From NCBI GenBank assembly GCA_000432655.1, contig HF986315.1, positions 1,528 through 28,859 of the forward strand: a stretch of 27,332 nt of DNA, written 5' to 3'. This DNA is from Bacteroides sp. CAG:1060 (lineage in GTDB: Bacteria > Bacteroidota > Bacteroidia > Bacteroidales > UBA932). Positions 7,506 through 15,235 of this stretch are shown here, in pieces (the stretch's first letter is position 1; the number at the start of each line of letters is the position of its first letter). Under the pieces are notes generated by a model. It was not told where the DNA came from. It saw only the letters and a list, made by a program, of their open reading frames with translations, and ran no database searches. The position numbers were made by a program, and so were the translations under genes.

Positions 7506-7998
7506 TCCTGTCCCGCAAAAGGACTTGTGTCTTCCTATCATTGAAGATGGCAAAGTCAAAAGCTGGCAGTCCATTGTCCTGTTTGAACACGTCCTTGACG
7601 GAGAGAGAATTTTGACTTCACCAGAGATAAATAAACTCCTGCGATATTTCTATGGGCAGGCCAAGCCATCTGTCGTAAGAACAAACTATACCGATGACCT
7701 TCAATTCTGGGCAATCCACGAACTATATGAGGCTGATGACAATGAGGAAAATGTGATATATCCTTTCAAGACTTCTCTTGAAGAGATGAGAACCGATGAC
7801 CCCATTATCCATAATGGAGAATATTCAGGACCGTTGAATATAGTATCATTCAAACCGGATGAACATGTGGAGAAGGACTTCCTTGCCATTACCTGTAAAT
7901 GGCACGATGAACTATTCCGTAATGACAGTTATGACCTTAGCATCATTGCCGACACAGATGACCTTTACAGTGTCATCGAGCCGTGGGTGATTAACTGA
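7489..7998 (+). CDS. Unknown protein, second gene of an overlapping pair
   Basis: A 169-residue protein. I choose ATG 7489 (MRTICNPVPQKDLCLPIIED); an in-frame TTG two codons earlier is less likely. It is acidic with many aromatic residues, several predicted strands, and no membrane segment. No family recognised. It overlaps the preceding gene by 17 bases, suggesting coupled translation, and is followed by a strong terminator at 8032-8057, so the pair forms one complete transcription unit. Confidence 0.7.
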   Translation: MRTICNPVPQKDLCLPIIEDGKVKSWQSIVLFEHVLDGERILTSPEINKLLRYFYGQAKPSVVRTNYTDDLQFWAIHELYEADDNEENVIYPFKTSLEEMRTDDPIIHNGEYSGPLNIVSFKPDEHVEKDFLAITCKWHDELFRNDSYDLSIIADTDDLYSVIEPWVIN

Positions 7999-8031
7999 CT
8001 AACCACACAATCAAACATACACTTCATAACT

Positions 8032-8057
8032 GGACGGACATCGGTCCGTCCTTTTTT
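8032..8057 (+). terminator. Strong terminator after the unknown pair
   Basis: GGACGGAC (8032-8039) and GTCCGTCC (8044-8051) form a perfect 8-bp stem with an ATCG tetraloop, followed by six T. The rest of the gap to 8194 has no gene I can support. Confidence 0.9.
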
Positions 8058-8194
8058 CGTTTCAGTTTCGTGCGAACAATAGTGAAAGTGAATGTTGTCG
8101 GGTGTCCAAAACAAGACTAAAAAGGTCTTACATCTGATTTTCAGTCATTTATATGCTTCACTAATACCAAAAGTGAAACACAATTGAATATATT

Positions 8195-9067
8195 CTATTC
8201 AATAATCCCGTCAGAAATAGCCTTCTTGTATGCTGTCTCCTTGAATTCTTCAGGGGATGGGTAGTTATTAGCTTCAGCGCCTGAAATGATGCGGTTAATA
8301 CCTTCAATGGACGTGCTGTAGATCCTATCAAAAACCAAATGCCATCCTTCTTTCTCGGACCACTCCAATTTGAATGTGCAGAAATCAACGGGAAGTTTAG
8401 CGTTGAAATCTTCAAGTAATGAGCAATCCGACGTTTTTGACAGGTATTTCATTGCAACATCCTGAACTACAAAAATAATTTTGCGATTCCAATCTTCAAC
8501 AATCTTCCCTTTTTTATAAGCTTGCTGCATCATGGTTTTTGTAAATTCGTTTGCCCAATTAATACCAAAAGAAACTCTATCCCCATTTGAGTTTCGCAAA
8601 TCGTCGGTATCTTCACCATTAACCATTGCTAACGCATATGGGTATGGCGAGCCTGTTGTCCCAGCAGCCTGAAGTTCCACGCACAAAAAGTCCGTTATCC
8701 TGCCTGATCCATCAAGTTCAAATGCGACATAATCTACATTACCACCGACTCCCATGTCTACTTCTTGAACCCAATGAATGTTTTTCCAAGAGGACAAATA
8801 TTGGGTTTCAATTGTTTTAAACATTATTTCTTCTTTCAATCTCTGGGGGCATATAATGACAGGATAGGTTGTTTCGCTTCTTGCTACGGTGGAGCCAAGA
8901 CTGCAAATGCCTACCTTAATATGAGGTTCACTTTTCCTGGGCTTATTGCAAGTCGTTCTCAAGAAGCGACAGTACTGTTGTGTGATGGCTAGTTTTGCAT
9001 CTTCAGTTAAATTCTCAAGATCTTGACAAAAATACTCAACTGGAAGTCGTTTTACATTCTTTTGCAT
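8195..9067 (-). CDS. NotI-like type II restriction endonuclease
   Basis: A 290-residue protein matching the layout of the NotI restriction endonuclease family. Four cysteines at 33, 40, 55 and 73 (TTCNKP, GICSLG, IICPQR) match the metal-binding Cys4 site known in NotI. The PD-(D/E)XK-type catalytic core is E102, D112 (GNVDYVAFEL), E131 and Q133 (CVELQAAGTTG), with the characteristic ExQ ending of NotI. It cuts unmodified DNA at a short site; the site cannot be read from sequence. The start is 2 bases after the stop of the methyltransferase gene, so the pair is one type II R-M operon. Confidence 0.8.
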   Translation of the reverse strand: MQKNVKRLPVEYFCQDLENLTEDAKLAITQQYCRFLRTTCNKPRKSEPHIKVGICSLGSTVARSETTYPVIICPQRLKEEIMFKTIETQYLSSWKNIHWVQEVDMGVGGNVDYVAFELDGSGRITDFLCVELQAAGTTGSPYPYALAMVNGEDTDDLRNSNGDRVSFGINWANEFTKTMMQQAYKKGKIVEDWNRKIIFVVQDVAMKYLSKTSDCSLLEDFNAKLPVDFCTFKLEWSEKEGWHLVFDRIYSTSIEGINRIISGAEANNYPSPEEFKETAYKKAISDGIIE

Positions 9068-9069
9068 AA

Positions 9070-10119
9070 CTAAAATAGTGTAGATGTGATTCCTAATTCA
9101 GAGATACGTTGTCTGGCTACATTTGTATATTCTTCACTCAAATCGATTCCAATGCCTCTTCGCTTGTGTTTAAGAGCAGCTGCTACCGTGCTTCCTGTCC
9201 CACTAAATGGGTCCAGAACCCAGCCATTAATAGGACACGTAGCCAAAATAGGAACTTCAAGAAGGGCTTCGGGAAAAACGGCATAATGTTTATCCTTTCT
9301 CCACGTATCTTCAGGGACAATATTCCATATATCTGTAGGAAGAGCTCCATTTGCACCGATTTGCATTATATAAAACCCTTTTTCCTTAAGTTCTTTAGCG
9401 CGACCACTCACAACTATGTTATCACTATGCCAAGGACGTTGAACGCCCCGTATTGCCATCCTAAAATCATTTATTTCTCCTTTCCGGATTCGTAATATGG
9501 TTTCATCGAGAGCCGCAAGGGCATTCTCTTTTTCGATATCTGTAAGTTCAGTGCTAGTGTGTATCTGCTCTCTATATTTCTTTCCACTCACACCCGTTGC
9601 AGAGATAGTTTGATTCTCACTAATTGTTGGTAATAATGTCGGTTTTATTCGTATAGCTTTGTCGTCATAGTAGTATTTTTTACTTTTAACGAAATGGAAT
9701 ACGTGTTCATAACTATCCCTAAGCCTATCCTTGCAGCTTTGAGTGCCTTTCATTTGATTCCAGATTACATCATTTCTTAAAATCCAACCGTCATCCATGA
9801 GGGACAATGCAACCCTCCAAGGCATTCCCATCAACGCTTTATTGTTGTATTTATCACCGAGGTTTAACCACAATGACCCGGTTGGTTTTAATACTCGTTT
9901 TACTTCGCGAAAGATTACAGTAAGTTTTTTCACATAAGTGCGGTAATCATCCTCATTTCCAATTTCATCAGCGTTTTCGGCGTTATCATAAACTCTCATT
10001 GCCCAATAAGGAGGCGAAGTAATCACGCAGTCAATACTCTCACTGTCAATATCGCCAAGAATATCTAAACAATTTCCGGAAATTAAAATATGATTCGTAG
10101 ACAAAGAACTCGGAGCCAT
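9070..10119 (-). CDS. Type II DNA methyltransferase, beta class (N4-cytosine/N6-adenine)
   Basis: A 349-residue DNA methylase of the N6_N4 family. Catalytic motif IV is TSPPYW (34-39) near the N-terminus and the SAM-binding motif DPFSGTGST is near the C-terminus (about 310-318), the IV-before-I order of beta-class enzymes. The SPPY form favours N4-cytosine modification. It protects host DNA from the NotI-like enzyme encoded 2 bases downstream. The start (MAPSSLSTNHILISGN) lies 28 nt after a good -7 box at 10147-10154. Confidence 0.9.
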   Translation of the reverse strand: MAPSSLSTNHILISGNCLDILGDIDSESIDCVITSPPYWAMRVYDNAENADEIGNEDDYRTYVKKLTVIFREVKRVLKPTGSLWLNLGDKYNNKALMGMPWRVALSLMDDGWILRNDVIWNQMKGTQSCKDRLRDSYEHVFHFVKSKKYYYDDKAIRIKPTLLPTISENQTISATGVSGKKYREQIHTSTELTDIEKENALAALDETILRIRKGEINDFRMAIRGVQRPWHSDNIVVSGRAKELKEKGFYIMQIGANGALPTDIWNIVPEDTWRKDKHYAVFPEALLEVPILATCPINGWVLDPFSGTGSTVAAALKHKRRGIGIDLSEEYTNVARQRISELGITSTLF

Positions 10120-10146
10120 CTTACTAAATTAAATGAATATCTTACG

Positions 10147-10154
10147 CAAAGATA
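10147..10154 (-). promoter_or_regulatory. -7 box of the R-M operon
   Basis: On the minus strand TATCTTTG matches TAnnTTTG, positioned 27 nt upstream of the methyltransferase ATG and right after the preceding gene's stop. Confidence 0.6.
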
Positions 10155-10484
10155 CTAAATTATTCTATACAATCTATCATTCTTAACCTTTACCTCATAT
10201 TCATTTTGAGGACAATTCTTCTCTACAAGTGCGTCAATTGTGCTAATTAAATTATCCGCATCAATACCTGTTATCCTTGTATAGATGCATCCTTCAGGAC
10301 GCTCCAGTATAACAGTATAAGTTTCATCAGCATCAAAAATTACTTTAACAATTCCAGAAAAAAGGAATCCTCGCACATTGAATCGTATACCATTTTCAAT
10401 GATTGTTTCGTTGCAATACCCCCAAGAGCCAAGAATGACCAGTTGGGAGTTAAGAATTGAGTCAAGTTGTGCTCTAAAGTCCAT
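10155..10484 (-). CDS. Unknown small protein between recombinase and R-M genes
   Basis: A 109-residue protein (MDFRAQLDSILNSQLVILGS) starting at an ATG. It reads as an alternating strand pattern with an acidic character, no cysteine motif, no membrane segment. It lies 37 bases downstream of the recombinase gene on the same strand and directly before the R-M promoter. No family recognised; similar small genes are often carried next to recombinases in Bacteroidota elements. Confidence 0.6.
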   Translation of the reverse strand: MDFRAQLDSILNSQLVILGSWGYCNETIIENGIRFNVRGFLFSGIVKVIFDADETYTVILERPEGCIYTRITGIDADNLISTIDALVEKNCPQNEYEVKVKNDRLYRII

Positions 10485-10521
10485 AACAGTCCTATTTTAT
10501 ACGCTATTTGTAAAAGATGAT

Positions 10522-11127
10522 TTAAAAACGAAGACTTTCATACACCTCTCTCAGCTCTTGCTGCCTTAATCCCAGATATCTTCTGGTGATTGAGGTGCTT
10601 GTGTGGTTGAAAATTTCACCGAGTTTAATAAGAGCCATTTCGCAGTTTTCTCCGGCCATTTCAACCACCTTTCTCCCGAATGTCTTACGGAAGGAGTGCG
10701 TGGAGAAGTGCTGGACATCTTTCAGCATATACTTAACATTTATCTCTTTCAAGACAACATTGATGCGCTGAATTGAAACCACATCACCGTAGCGGTTGAG
10801 GAAACATTTCTCGTGGGGGTCTTTGATGTCCAGAGCCTTATAACACTCCTTGATATGCTCTTGCACACTTGCATTGACTTTTATCTCCCTATGCTTACCG
10901 GTCTTCTTCTCGTTGAGGACAAAACTCTCACAGAGTATCTGTTCCCAAGAAAGGGAGAGAAGATCACTGATGCGAAGGCCCAAAAAAGAGCCACAAGCAA
11001 CAAGAAGGCTAATCCTGTATTTGCCATCCTTGTATAATCTATGCGTCAAGTTCAGCATTGTATCCCAAGGGAGATAGTCCGCTGTTGTATATGAATGTTT
11101 CTGGCTCATTATTAAAGTATTAAGCAT
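10522..11127 (-). CDS. Short tyrosine recombinase (integrase family)
   Basis: A 201-residue site-specific recombinase with every catalytic residue present: R52 (GLRISDLL), K75 (EKKTGKHR), H144 and R147 (THSFRKTFG), H175 (FNHTS) and the nucleophile Y184 (RRYLGL). It is essentially the catalytic domain plus a short N-terminal helix pair, without the arm-binding and full core-binding domains of typical ICE integrases; FimB/FimE-type invertases have this size. An alternative start is at 11109 (MSQKHSYTTADY). It is the only intact recombinase in the island, so it is the candidate enzyme for the repeated attachment core. It is divergent from the XRE gene across a repeat-rich region. Confidence 0.88.
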   Translation of the reverse strand: MLNTLIMSQKHSYTTADYLPWDTMLNLTHRLYKDGKYRISLLVACGSFLGLRISDLLSLSWEQILCESFVLNEKKTGKHREIKVNASVQEHIKECYKALDIKDPHEKCFLNRYGDVVSIQRINVVLKEINVKYMLKDVQHFSTHSFRKTFGRKVVEMAGENCEMALIKLGEIFNHTSTSITRRYLGLRQQELREVYESLRF

Positions 11128-11159
11128 TTATCCTTAATTGTTAATGCGAAGATAAGCCT

Positions 11160-11238
11160 TTATTCATAATTATGCAAGAGATTATTCATAATTATTGTAT
11201 AATTTGATTGAAAATTATGAGTATGTTCATAATTTATG
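11160..11238. promoter_or_regulatory. Operator-like repeats between recombinase and XRE genes
   Basis: The 14-mer TTATTCATAATTAT occurs exactly at 11160-11173 and 11182-11195, 22 bp apart. A variant TTCATAATTTATG is at 11226-11238 and an inverted variant AAAATTATGAGT at 11211-11222. The core CATAATTATG is a palindrome. These are probable binding sites for the XRE protein controlling both divergent genes. Confidence 0.6.
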
Positions 11239-11246
11239 TATATTTG
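11239..11246 (+). promoter_or_regulatory. -7 box of the XRE regulator gene
   Basis: TATATTTG matches TAnnTTTG, 22 nt before the ATG at 11269 and adjacent to the last operator-like repeat. Confidence 0.6.
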
Positions 11247-11268
11247 CATCCAGCAAGATTGTCAATAA

Positions 11269-11550
11269 ATGGGACTGAACATTAAGAAGGTCTGCAAGGA
11301 GAAGAATATTTCTCTTGTTGAAGTTGCACAGCATATAGGCATAAGTCCTATCTCTTTGTCGCAGAGTTTGAACAATAACCCAACATTGAGCAGGTTGCAA
11401 CAGGTGGCATCCGCTCTTGGCGTTGAGGTGGATGACTTGTTTGACAAAGAACCGGATACAAGTGTTCAAGGGTGTATATATGTCAATGGCGATCCTGTTC
11501 TTGTGAAGTCCAAGAAGGATATTGAAAACTTACTCTATAATTTGAAATAA
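11269..11550 (+). CDS. XRE-family helix-turn-helix regulator
   Basis: A 93-residue DNA-binding protein. Residues about 5-60 form an HTH_3/XRE domain (KVCKEKNISLVEVAQHIGIS, then LSQSLNNNPTLSRLQQVASA), ending in the usual VEVDDLF. The C-terminal third (GCIYVNGDPVLVKSKKDIEN) is a small beta-alpha piece of unknown use. It probably represses its own gene and the divergent recombinase through the repeats at 11160-11238, keeping the element quiescent. Confidence 0.85.
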   Translation: MGLNIKKVCKEKNISLVEVAQHIGISPISLSQSLNNNPTLSRLQQVASALGVEVDDLFDKEPDTSVQGCIYVNGDPVLVKSKKDIENLLYNLK

Positions 11551-11691
11551 GTAGTTGATTTACCGATGGATAGTTATCATCAAGTTTCAGTGGTTTCAAA
11601 AGTGAAACATACTATCCAATTTCAATCCAACATAGCAAATAGTGGTTATAATTAACTATAAGTCAAGCGCTTATAATTTACTTTTGGCCAA
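11551..11691. other. Right end of element 1, no gene
   Basis: AT-rich non-coding sequence between the XRE gene and the second core. It includes the hairpin TATAAG/CTTATA near 11659-11676 and an ATAGTGGTTATAATT stretch resembling motifs at the right end of element 2. Probably recombinase arm or accessory sites. Confidence 0.4.
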
Positions 11692-11819
11692 TTTAACGAG
11701 GAGGAGTATTAACCCACTATTGAGATATTATTGATTGATTTTCAATAATTTATGATTTAAGCACCGGATAGTTCCGGTGCTTTTTTTGTGCCCAAAATTG
11801 CTGGTTTTTCAGGGTAAAA
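11692..11819 (+). repeat. Attachment-site repeat, copy 2 (internal att)
   Basis: A near-identical copy of 6467-6592, starting with the end of the DUF2795 reading frame (NEEEY then stop) and including the terminator GCACCGG/CCGGTGC with seven T (11761-11787). No DUF2795 coding sequence precedes it. It marks the junction of elements 1 and 2. Confidence 0.85.
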
Positions 11820-12361
11820 AGTAACTGTTTTTCTTTACGCATCCAAAAACTAATCGAATAAAGTGTCATTTAATGACAAGGTTTTCTATTATCTCAATCA
11901 TTGGCAGTTTGCTTAAAGTCTATTGCTATTTAGCAGACTCCAGCATAGTCCTAATAACATAACCATAATAGTAATGCCACAGGATTCCACAATATGCCAC
12001 TATACCCGAGCTTTATTCCAGTTCCATGTTCAAGAAAAACGAGACTGTCCTTTTTTCTTAAGTACGTTTCTAAGTACGATTAGATTAACGCAATATTCTA
12101 CTGTATGCCACTCAATGCCTTCAAACGCCATTTCCATAGACACAAAAAACAGGTGCCAGGACGAACAAATCGTACTAACACCTGCTTAATTTGCTAATAT
12201 CCAGCGGTTTATCTGCTAATACTCTTCCTCATTAAAGAAATTTATCAATGTTGATTATCAATATATTATGTAATAATCAATGAAATTTGCGCAAACAAAC
12301 CGCACCATCCGAGACGGTCTGAGGCGATTGAAGGAATGGGTGGACAAACAAATTTTATCTC
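11820..12361. other. Non-coding left end of element 2 with repeated short motifs
   Basis: About 540 bases with no gene I can support. It holds three TGCCAC motifs (near 11974, 11994 and 12105), paired GTACG motifs (12061 and 12074), AATCGTACTAA near 12170, a hairpin CAGGTG/CACCTG (about 12151-12184) and the inverted attachment core at 12216-12236. Similar GTACG and TAGTGG motifs occur at 26871-27123, so this resembles a recombinase attachment region. Confidence 0.45.
12216..12236 (-). repeat. Degenerate inverted attachment core
   Basis: Read on the minus strand, TTTAATGAGGAAGAGTATTA matches the core with two substitutions (T for C, A for G) and would encode FNEEEY then stop. It is in opposite orientation to the other three copies. 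Confidence 0.65.
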
Positions 12362-13963
12362 TTATACAATAGGCGTCATAATAATCTTGGCTTTGATAGC
12401 GTCTTTTAAAATTTTACTATTAGCATCATTCTTTTTCAATAATGTAGTCAATAATTTGCGGTATTCTTCTTTATTCCTTACACCTGTCTCTTCACAAATT
12501 TTGGAATTAGGAATCAACGCATTCTTTAAATTAAATACACGTAGAATTCCGTCGTAATCTTCATTATCTAATATCTTCTGAAAATCAGTCTTAATATCAT
12601 CGTAAATCTTCTGCCTGTCAATTCCTCCATACTTGGTATCTATTTCTTTAATGACATCAACAAATTCATGTGAACTAAAATCTGTTAATTCTTGATATTT
12701 TCGTGATAACATCTCCTTGAAAAATAGAAGAATTTGTGATGACATTTCTTTTGCGAAGAAATCAATCAGATTCTTCTTGACAGTTTTAAATACATCATCG
12801 GGAACCTTTCCCATATGATTTGCCACAACTTTTACAACATTCTCGATTAATAAAAGGTTTTCTGCCTCAGCAACATCTAACACCCATATATTTTTTGAAA
12901 CAAGATTATTTATATCCACTTTGTCTCTTCTATCCCTATCTATAATACCATAGGAGTGAATACGGTGGATTTCAAATGCATCATTGAAAGATTTGGCTAT
13001 CTGAATAACCTTCGTGCAACTATTTACAGGTTTTAACGTATAGTCTGAAAATACTTGACTATATATTTCATAATCAATACTGCTGTCATCCCCTTCTATA
13101 AATATAACTGGTAATCGACTCCCTAATACTTCCAAATATAACTGTTCAGGGATAGGCATTGCTCCATTTAATATTTCATAATCCCATTTCCCATCTTCAT
13201 AAGACTTGGCCCATATTTTCTTAGCATTTTGTCTTGAAAACGCAAAATCGATACTATGCGTGAGATAAATAAACACACAATCAGGACGCTCGTTTTCAAT
13301 CAAGTCAAATAAGCGTTTGATTAATGAAACATGAATGTGCATTTCCGGCTCATCAATGATGATAATTGATTTTTCAGGAGCACATAATACCTCGCCAATA
13401 AGATAAAAAATACATCTTTCGCCATCACTCATTTCCGAACCATTGTACTTCTTATCTGGATGCCCATCTTTGTATGCATCTATAACACCTGCTCTTTTTT
13501 CAAGTTTTCTATGAGGCAATACACCTTCCCAAATTCTCTGAATTTTATCTAATTTTGTAATTGGTTTTTCCCCGCCATGATCTTTATAATAAACAGACTT
13601 CTCATATTCTTCTGAATGAAGCAATACCATTAGCTTATCATAATCATTCAGTAAGGAAGTATTCAAATTATTATTCCAACGATTATTCTTTCGAGCATGA
13701 TGTTTAAGCCAATCTTTATTATCATCATGCGTCCCATATAGTAGATCTTCTTTAGCAACTTCCATTGATGTTGTATGAACAGAAGATGGCATACTTAAAG
13801 ACTTTTGCGCAGATATTCGGTGAACCTTTTCATAATTATTCTCTTCTATCCAACTTCCGAAACGTGTTTTTCCTGCACCATTGGCGCCAACAACGACAAG
13901 TTGCTCAAAATCAAGTTTCACTTTTTCAACTTCTCCTTTTTTAGGAGGTAATAATACTTCCAT
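12362..13963 (-). CDS. PARIS-type fused ABC ATPase + DUF4435 (TOPRIM-like) defence protein
   Basis: A 533-residue two-domain protein. The ATPase half has Walker A GANGAGKT (26-33), ABC signature GSEMSDGER (175-183), Walker B IIIIDEPEMHIH (200-211) and switch THS (235-237). The second half is DUF4435, a TOPRIM-like nuclease domain: E290 (FIEGDDSSID), D342 and D344 (GIIDRDRR), then DVAEAENLLL (363-372). This is the AriA plus AriB composition of PARIS, here in one chain as in reported merged forms. PARIS is triggered by phage anti-restriction proteins and causes growth arrest or death. Start ATG 13963; a TTG three codons upstream is possible. The gene is markedly AT-rich against the backbone. 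An IS element ends 33 bp upstream. Confidence 0.8.
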   Translation of the reverse strand: MEVLLPPKKGEVEKVKLDFEQLVVVGANGAGKTRFGSWIEENNYEKVHRISAQKSLSMPSSVHTTSMEVAKEDLLYGTHDDNKDWLKHHARKNNRWNNNLNTSLLNDYDKLMVLLHSEEYEKSVYYKDHGGEKPITKLDKIQRIWEGVLPHRKLEKRAGVIDAYKDGHPDKKYNGSEMSDGERCIFYLIGEVLCAPEKSIIIIDEPEMHIHVSLIKRLFDLIENERPDCVFIYLTHSIDFAFSRQNAKKIWAKSYEDGKWDYEILNGAMPIPEQLYLEVLGSRLPVIFIEGDDSSIDYEIYSQVFSDYTLKPVNSCTKVIQIAKSFNDAFEIHRIHSYGIIDRDRRDKVDINNLVSKNIWVLDVAEAENLLLIENVVKVVANHMGKVPDDVFKTVKKNLIDFFAKEMSSQILLFFKEMLSRKYQELTDFSSHEFVDVIKEIDTKYGGIDRQKIYDDIKTDFQKILDNEDYDGILRVFNLKNALIPNSKICEETGVRNKEEYRKLLTTLLKKNDANSKILKDAIKAKIIMTPIV

Positions 13964-13969
13964 ATCTTT

Positions 13970-13977
13970 CAAACTTA
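13970..13977 (-). promoter_or_regulatory. Possible -7 box of the PARIS gene
   Basis: On the minus strand TAAGTTTG fits TAnnTTTG, only 6 nt before the ATG at 13963, giving a near-leaderless message. It lies outside the IS4 element. No -33 box recognised. Confidence 0.35.
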
Positions 13978-13995
13978 ATAATTCAAATTAATCTT

Positions 13996-15202
13996 AGTAT
14001 ATGACAAAAATTAAAATAACTGTTGTAATCTATTGATTATTAGGTAATTACTATTGTAAAAGATCTTAAAATTCGTAACTTTAAGGTATGTTAACTCTCA
14101 CATTAACACCATGTTACGAACTTCTAAGGTCCACCACAAAAGTAGTGAATTATATCTGATATTGCACGAACATTTTGGTAAAAGTATGAATCTGGCACGA
14201 ATCAAGGCTCTCAGCATGATGGTATGCGCCCTCTGCAAGGTGCGGCGGGTTATGTATTCTAAGCTAGCCTCCGCCTTTGATAGCAATGCGGCATCTGAAT
14301 CTTCCCTGCGGAGAATCCAGCGGCTCATTGCCCAATGCGAGATTAGTACCGACCTCATAGCAAAACTCATATTAAAGCTGATTCCGGTACAGGACCTGTA
14401 CAACCTTACGCTGGACAGGACGAACTGGAAGTTCAGCAATACCAACATAAACATCCTTACCCTGGGCATCATCTACGACGGAATGGCTTTTCTCATCGTA
14501 TTCAAAATGATGGACAAGCGGGGTAACTCCAATACCCGGGAGAGGATTGAACTTGTAGACCGGTTCATTTGTCTTGCCGGAGAAAACTCCATCAATCACC
14601 TGATGGCTGACCGTGAGTTCATTGGAAGCGAACGGCTGGGCTATTTGAACGCAAGAGGCGTTCACTACCATATCAGGATACGAGAGAACTTCCGTGTGTA
14701 CCGGCATACCCAGGAAACACGGGCCTGCTGGCTGTTCAACGACCTGAAACTGGGTGAAAGCAAACATCTTGACGGTATCTACTACGTTAATGGACAGGCC
14801 TGTTACCTGTCTGGCTCTAAAATCAAGGACAAGGAGGGTGCACCCGAATTGCAGATCATTGTCTCGTACTGTAATGCAGAGGAAGCATTTGAGATGTACA
14901 AACTGAGGTGGCAGGTGGAGACGATGTTCAAGGGCATGAAATCAAGTGGCTTCGATATCGAAGGCTCCCATGTCCGTGACCATTCCCGTATGTCCAATCT
15001 ATTTGCCATCATCATGATTGCGTATGTCTGGTGCTACCTCGTAGGAATCTATATCAACGAAAACATCAAACCGATAACAGTGTTGAAGCACAAGCGGAGG
15101 GCGGTAAGTCTGTTCAAGTACGGACTGGACTACATCTTCCAGTCCCTTGTCAACCACACAAATCGCTACCGAATCGATGTCTTCAAATTTTTGTCATATA
15201 CT
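13996..15202 (+). mobile_element. IS4-family insertion sequence
   Basis: A perfect 17-bp inverted repeat, AGTATATGACAAAAATT at 13996-14012 and its complement at 15186-15202, brackets a DDE transposase, giving an element of about 1.2 kb. No clear target-site duplication is visible in the flanks, so exact ends may extend a few bases or the flanks have diverged. Confidence 0.75.
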
Positions 15203-15235
15203 GATTTAATAAACTCAAAACAACTTCTAAGTTAA
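14111..15235 (+). CDS. IS4-family DDE transposase
   Basis: A 374-residue transposase that cuts and pastes the surrounding IS. The first catalytic Asp is in LTLDRTNWKF, the second in LMADREFIG, and the YREK signature with the Glu is YKLRWQVETMFKGMK. The C-terminus FKFLSYT coincides with the right inverted repeat; translation then continues 11 codons into flanking DNA (DLINSKQLLS) before a stop, so the native stop beyond the IS end is replaced by host sequence. No frameshift or internal stop, so it may be active. Confidence 0.88.
   Translation: MLRTSKVHHKSSELYLILHEHFGKSMNLARIKALSMMVCALCKVRRVMYSKLASAFDSNAASESSLRRIQRLIAQCEISTDLIAKLILKLIPVQDLYNLTLDRTNWKFSNTNINILTLGIIYDGMAFLIVFKMMDKRGNSNTRERIELVDRFICLAGENSINHLMADREFIGSERLGYLNARGVHYHIRIRENFRVYRHTQETRACWLFNDLKLGESKHLDGIYYVNGQACYLSGSKIKDKEGAPELQIIVSYCNAEEAFEMYKLRWQVETMFKGMKSSGFDIEGSHVRDHSRMSNLFAIIMIAYVWCYLVGIYINENIKPITVLKHKRRAVSLFKYGLDYIFQSLVNHTNRYRIDVFKFLSYTDLINSKQLLS

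Larger units (their letters stand above)
6467..11691. mobile_element. Integrative element 1 (putative) with R-M cargo and tyrosine recombinase
   Basis: The segment lies between two directly repeated attachment cores and contains a tyrosine recombinase near its right end, a divergent XRE regulator and restriction-modification cargo. No conjugation genes are present, so it would be an integrative non-conjugative or mobilisable element. Boundaries are inferred from the repeats alone. Confidence 0.65.

Noticed and set aside
12280..12372. 30-codon ORF (MKFAQTNRTIRDGLRRLKEW)
   Set aside because: It overlaps the end of the PARIS gene on the other strand, has no promoter box or family; at best a remnant.
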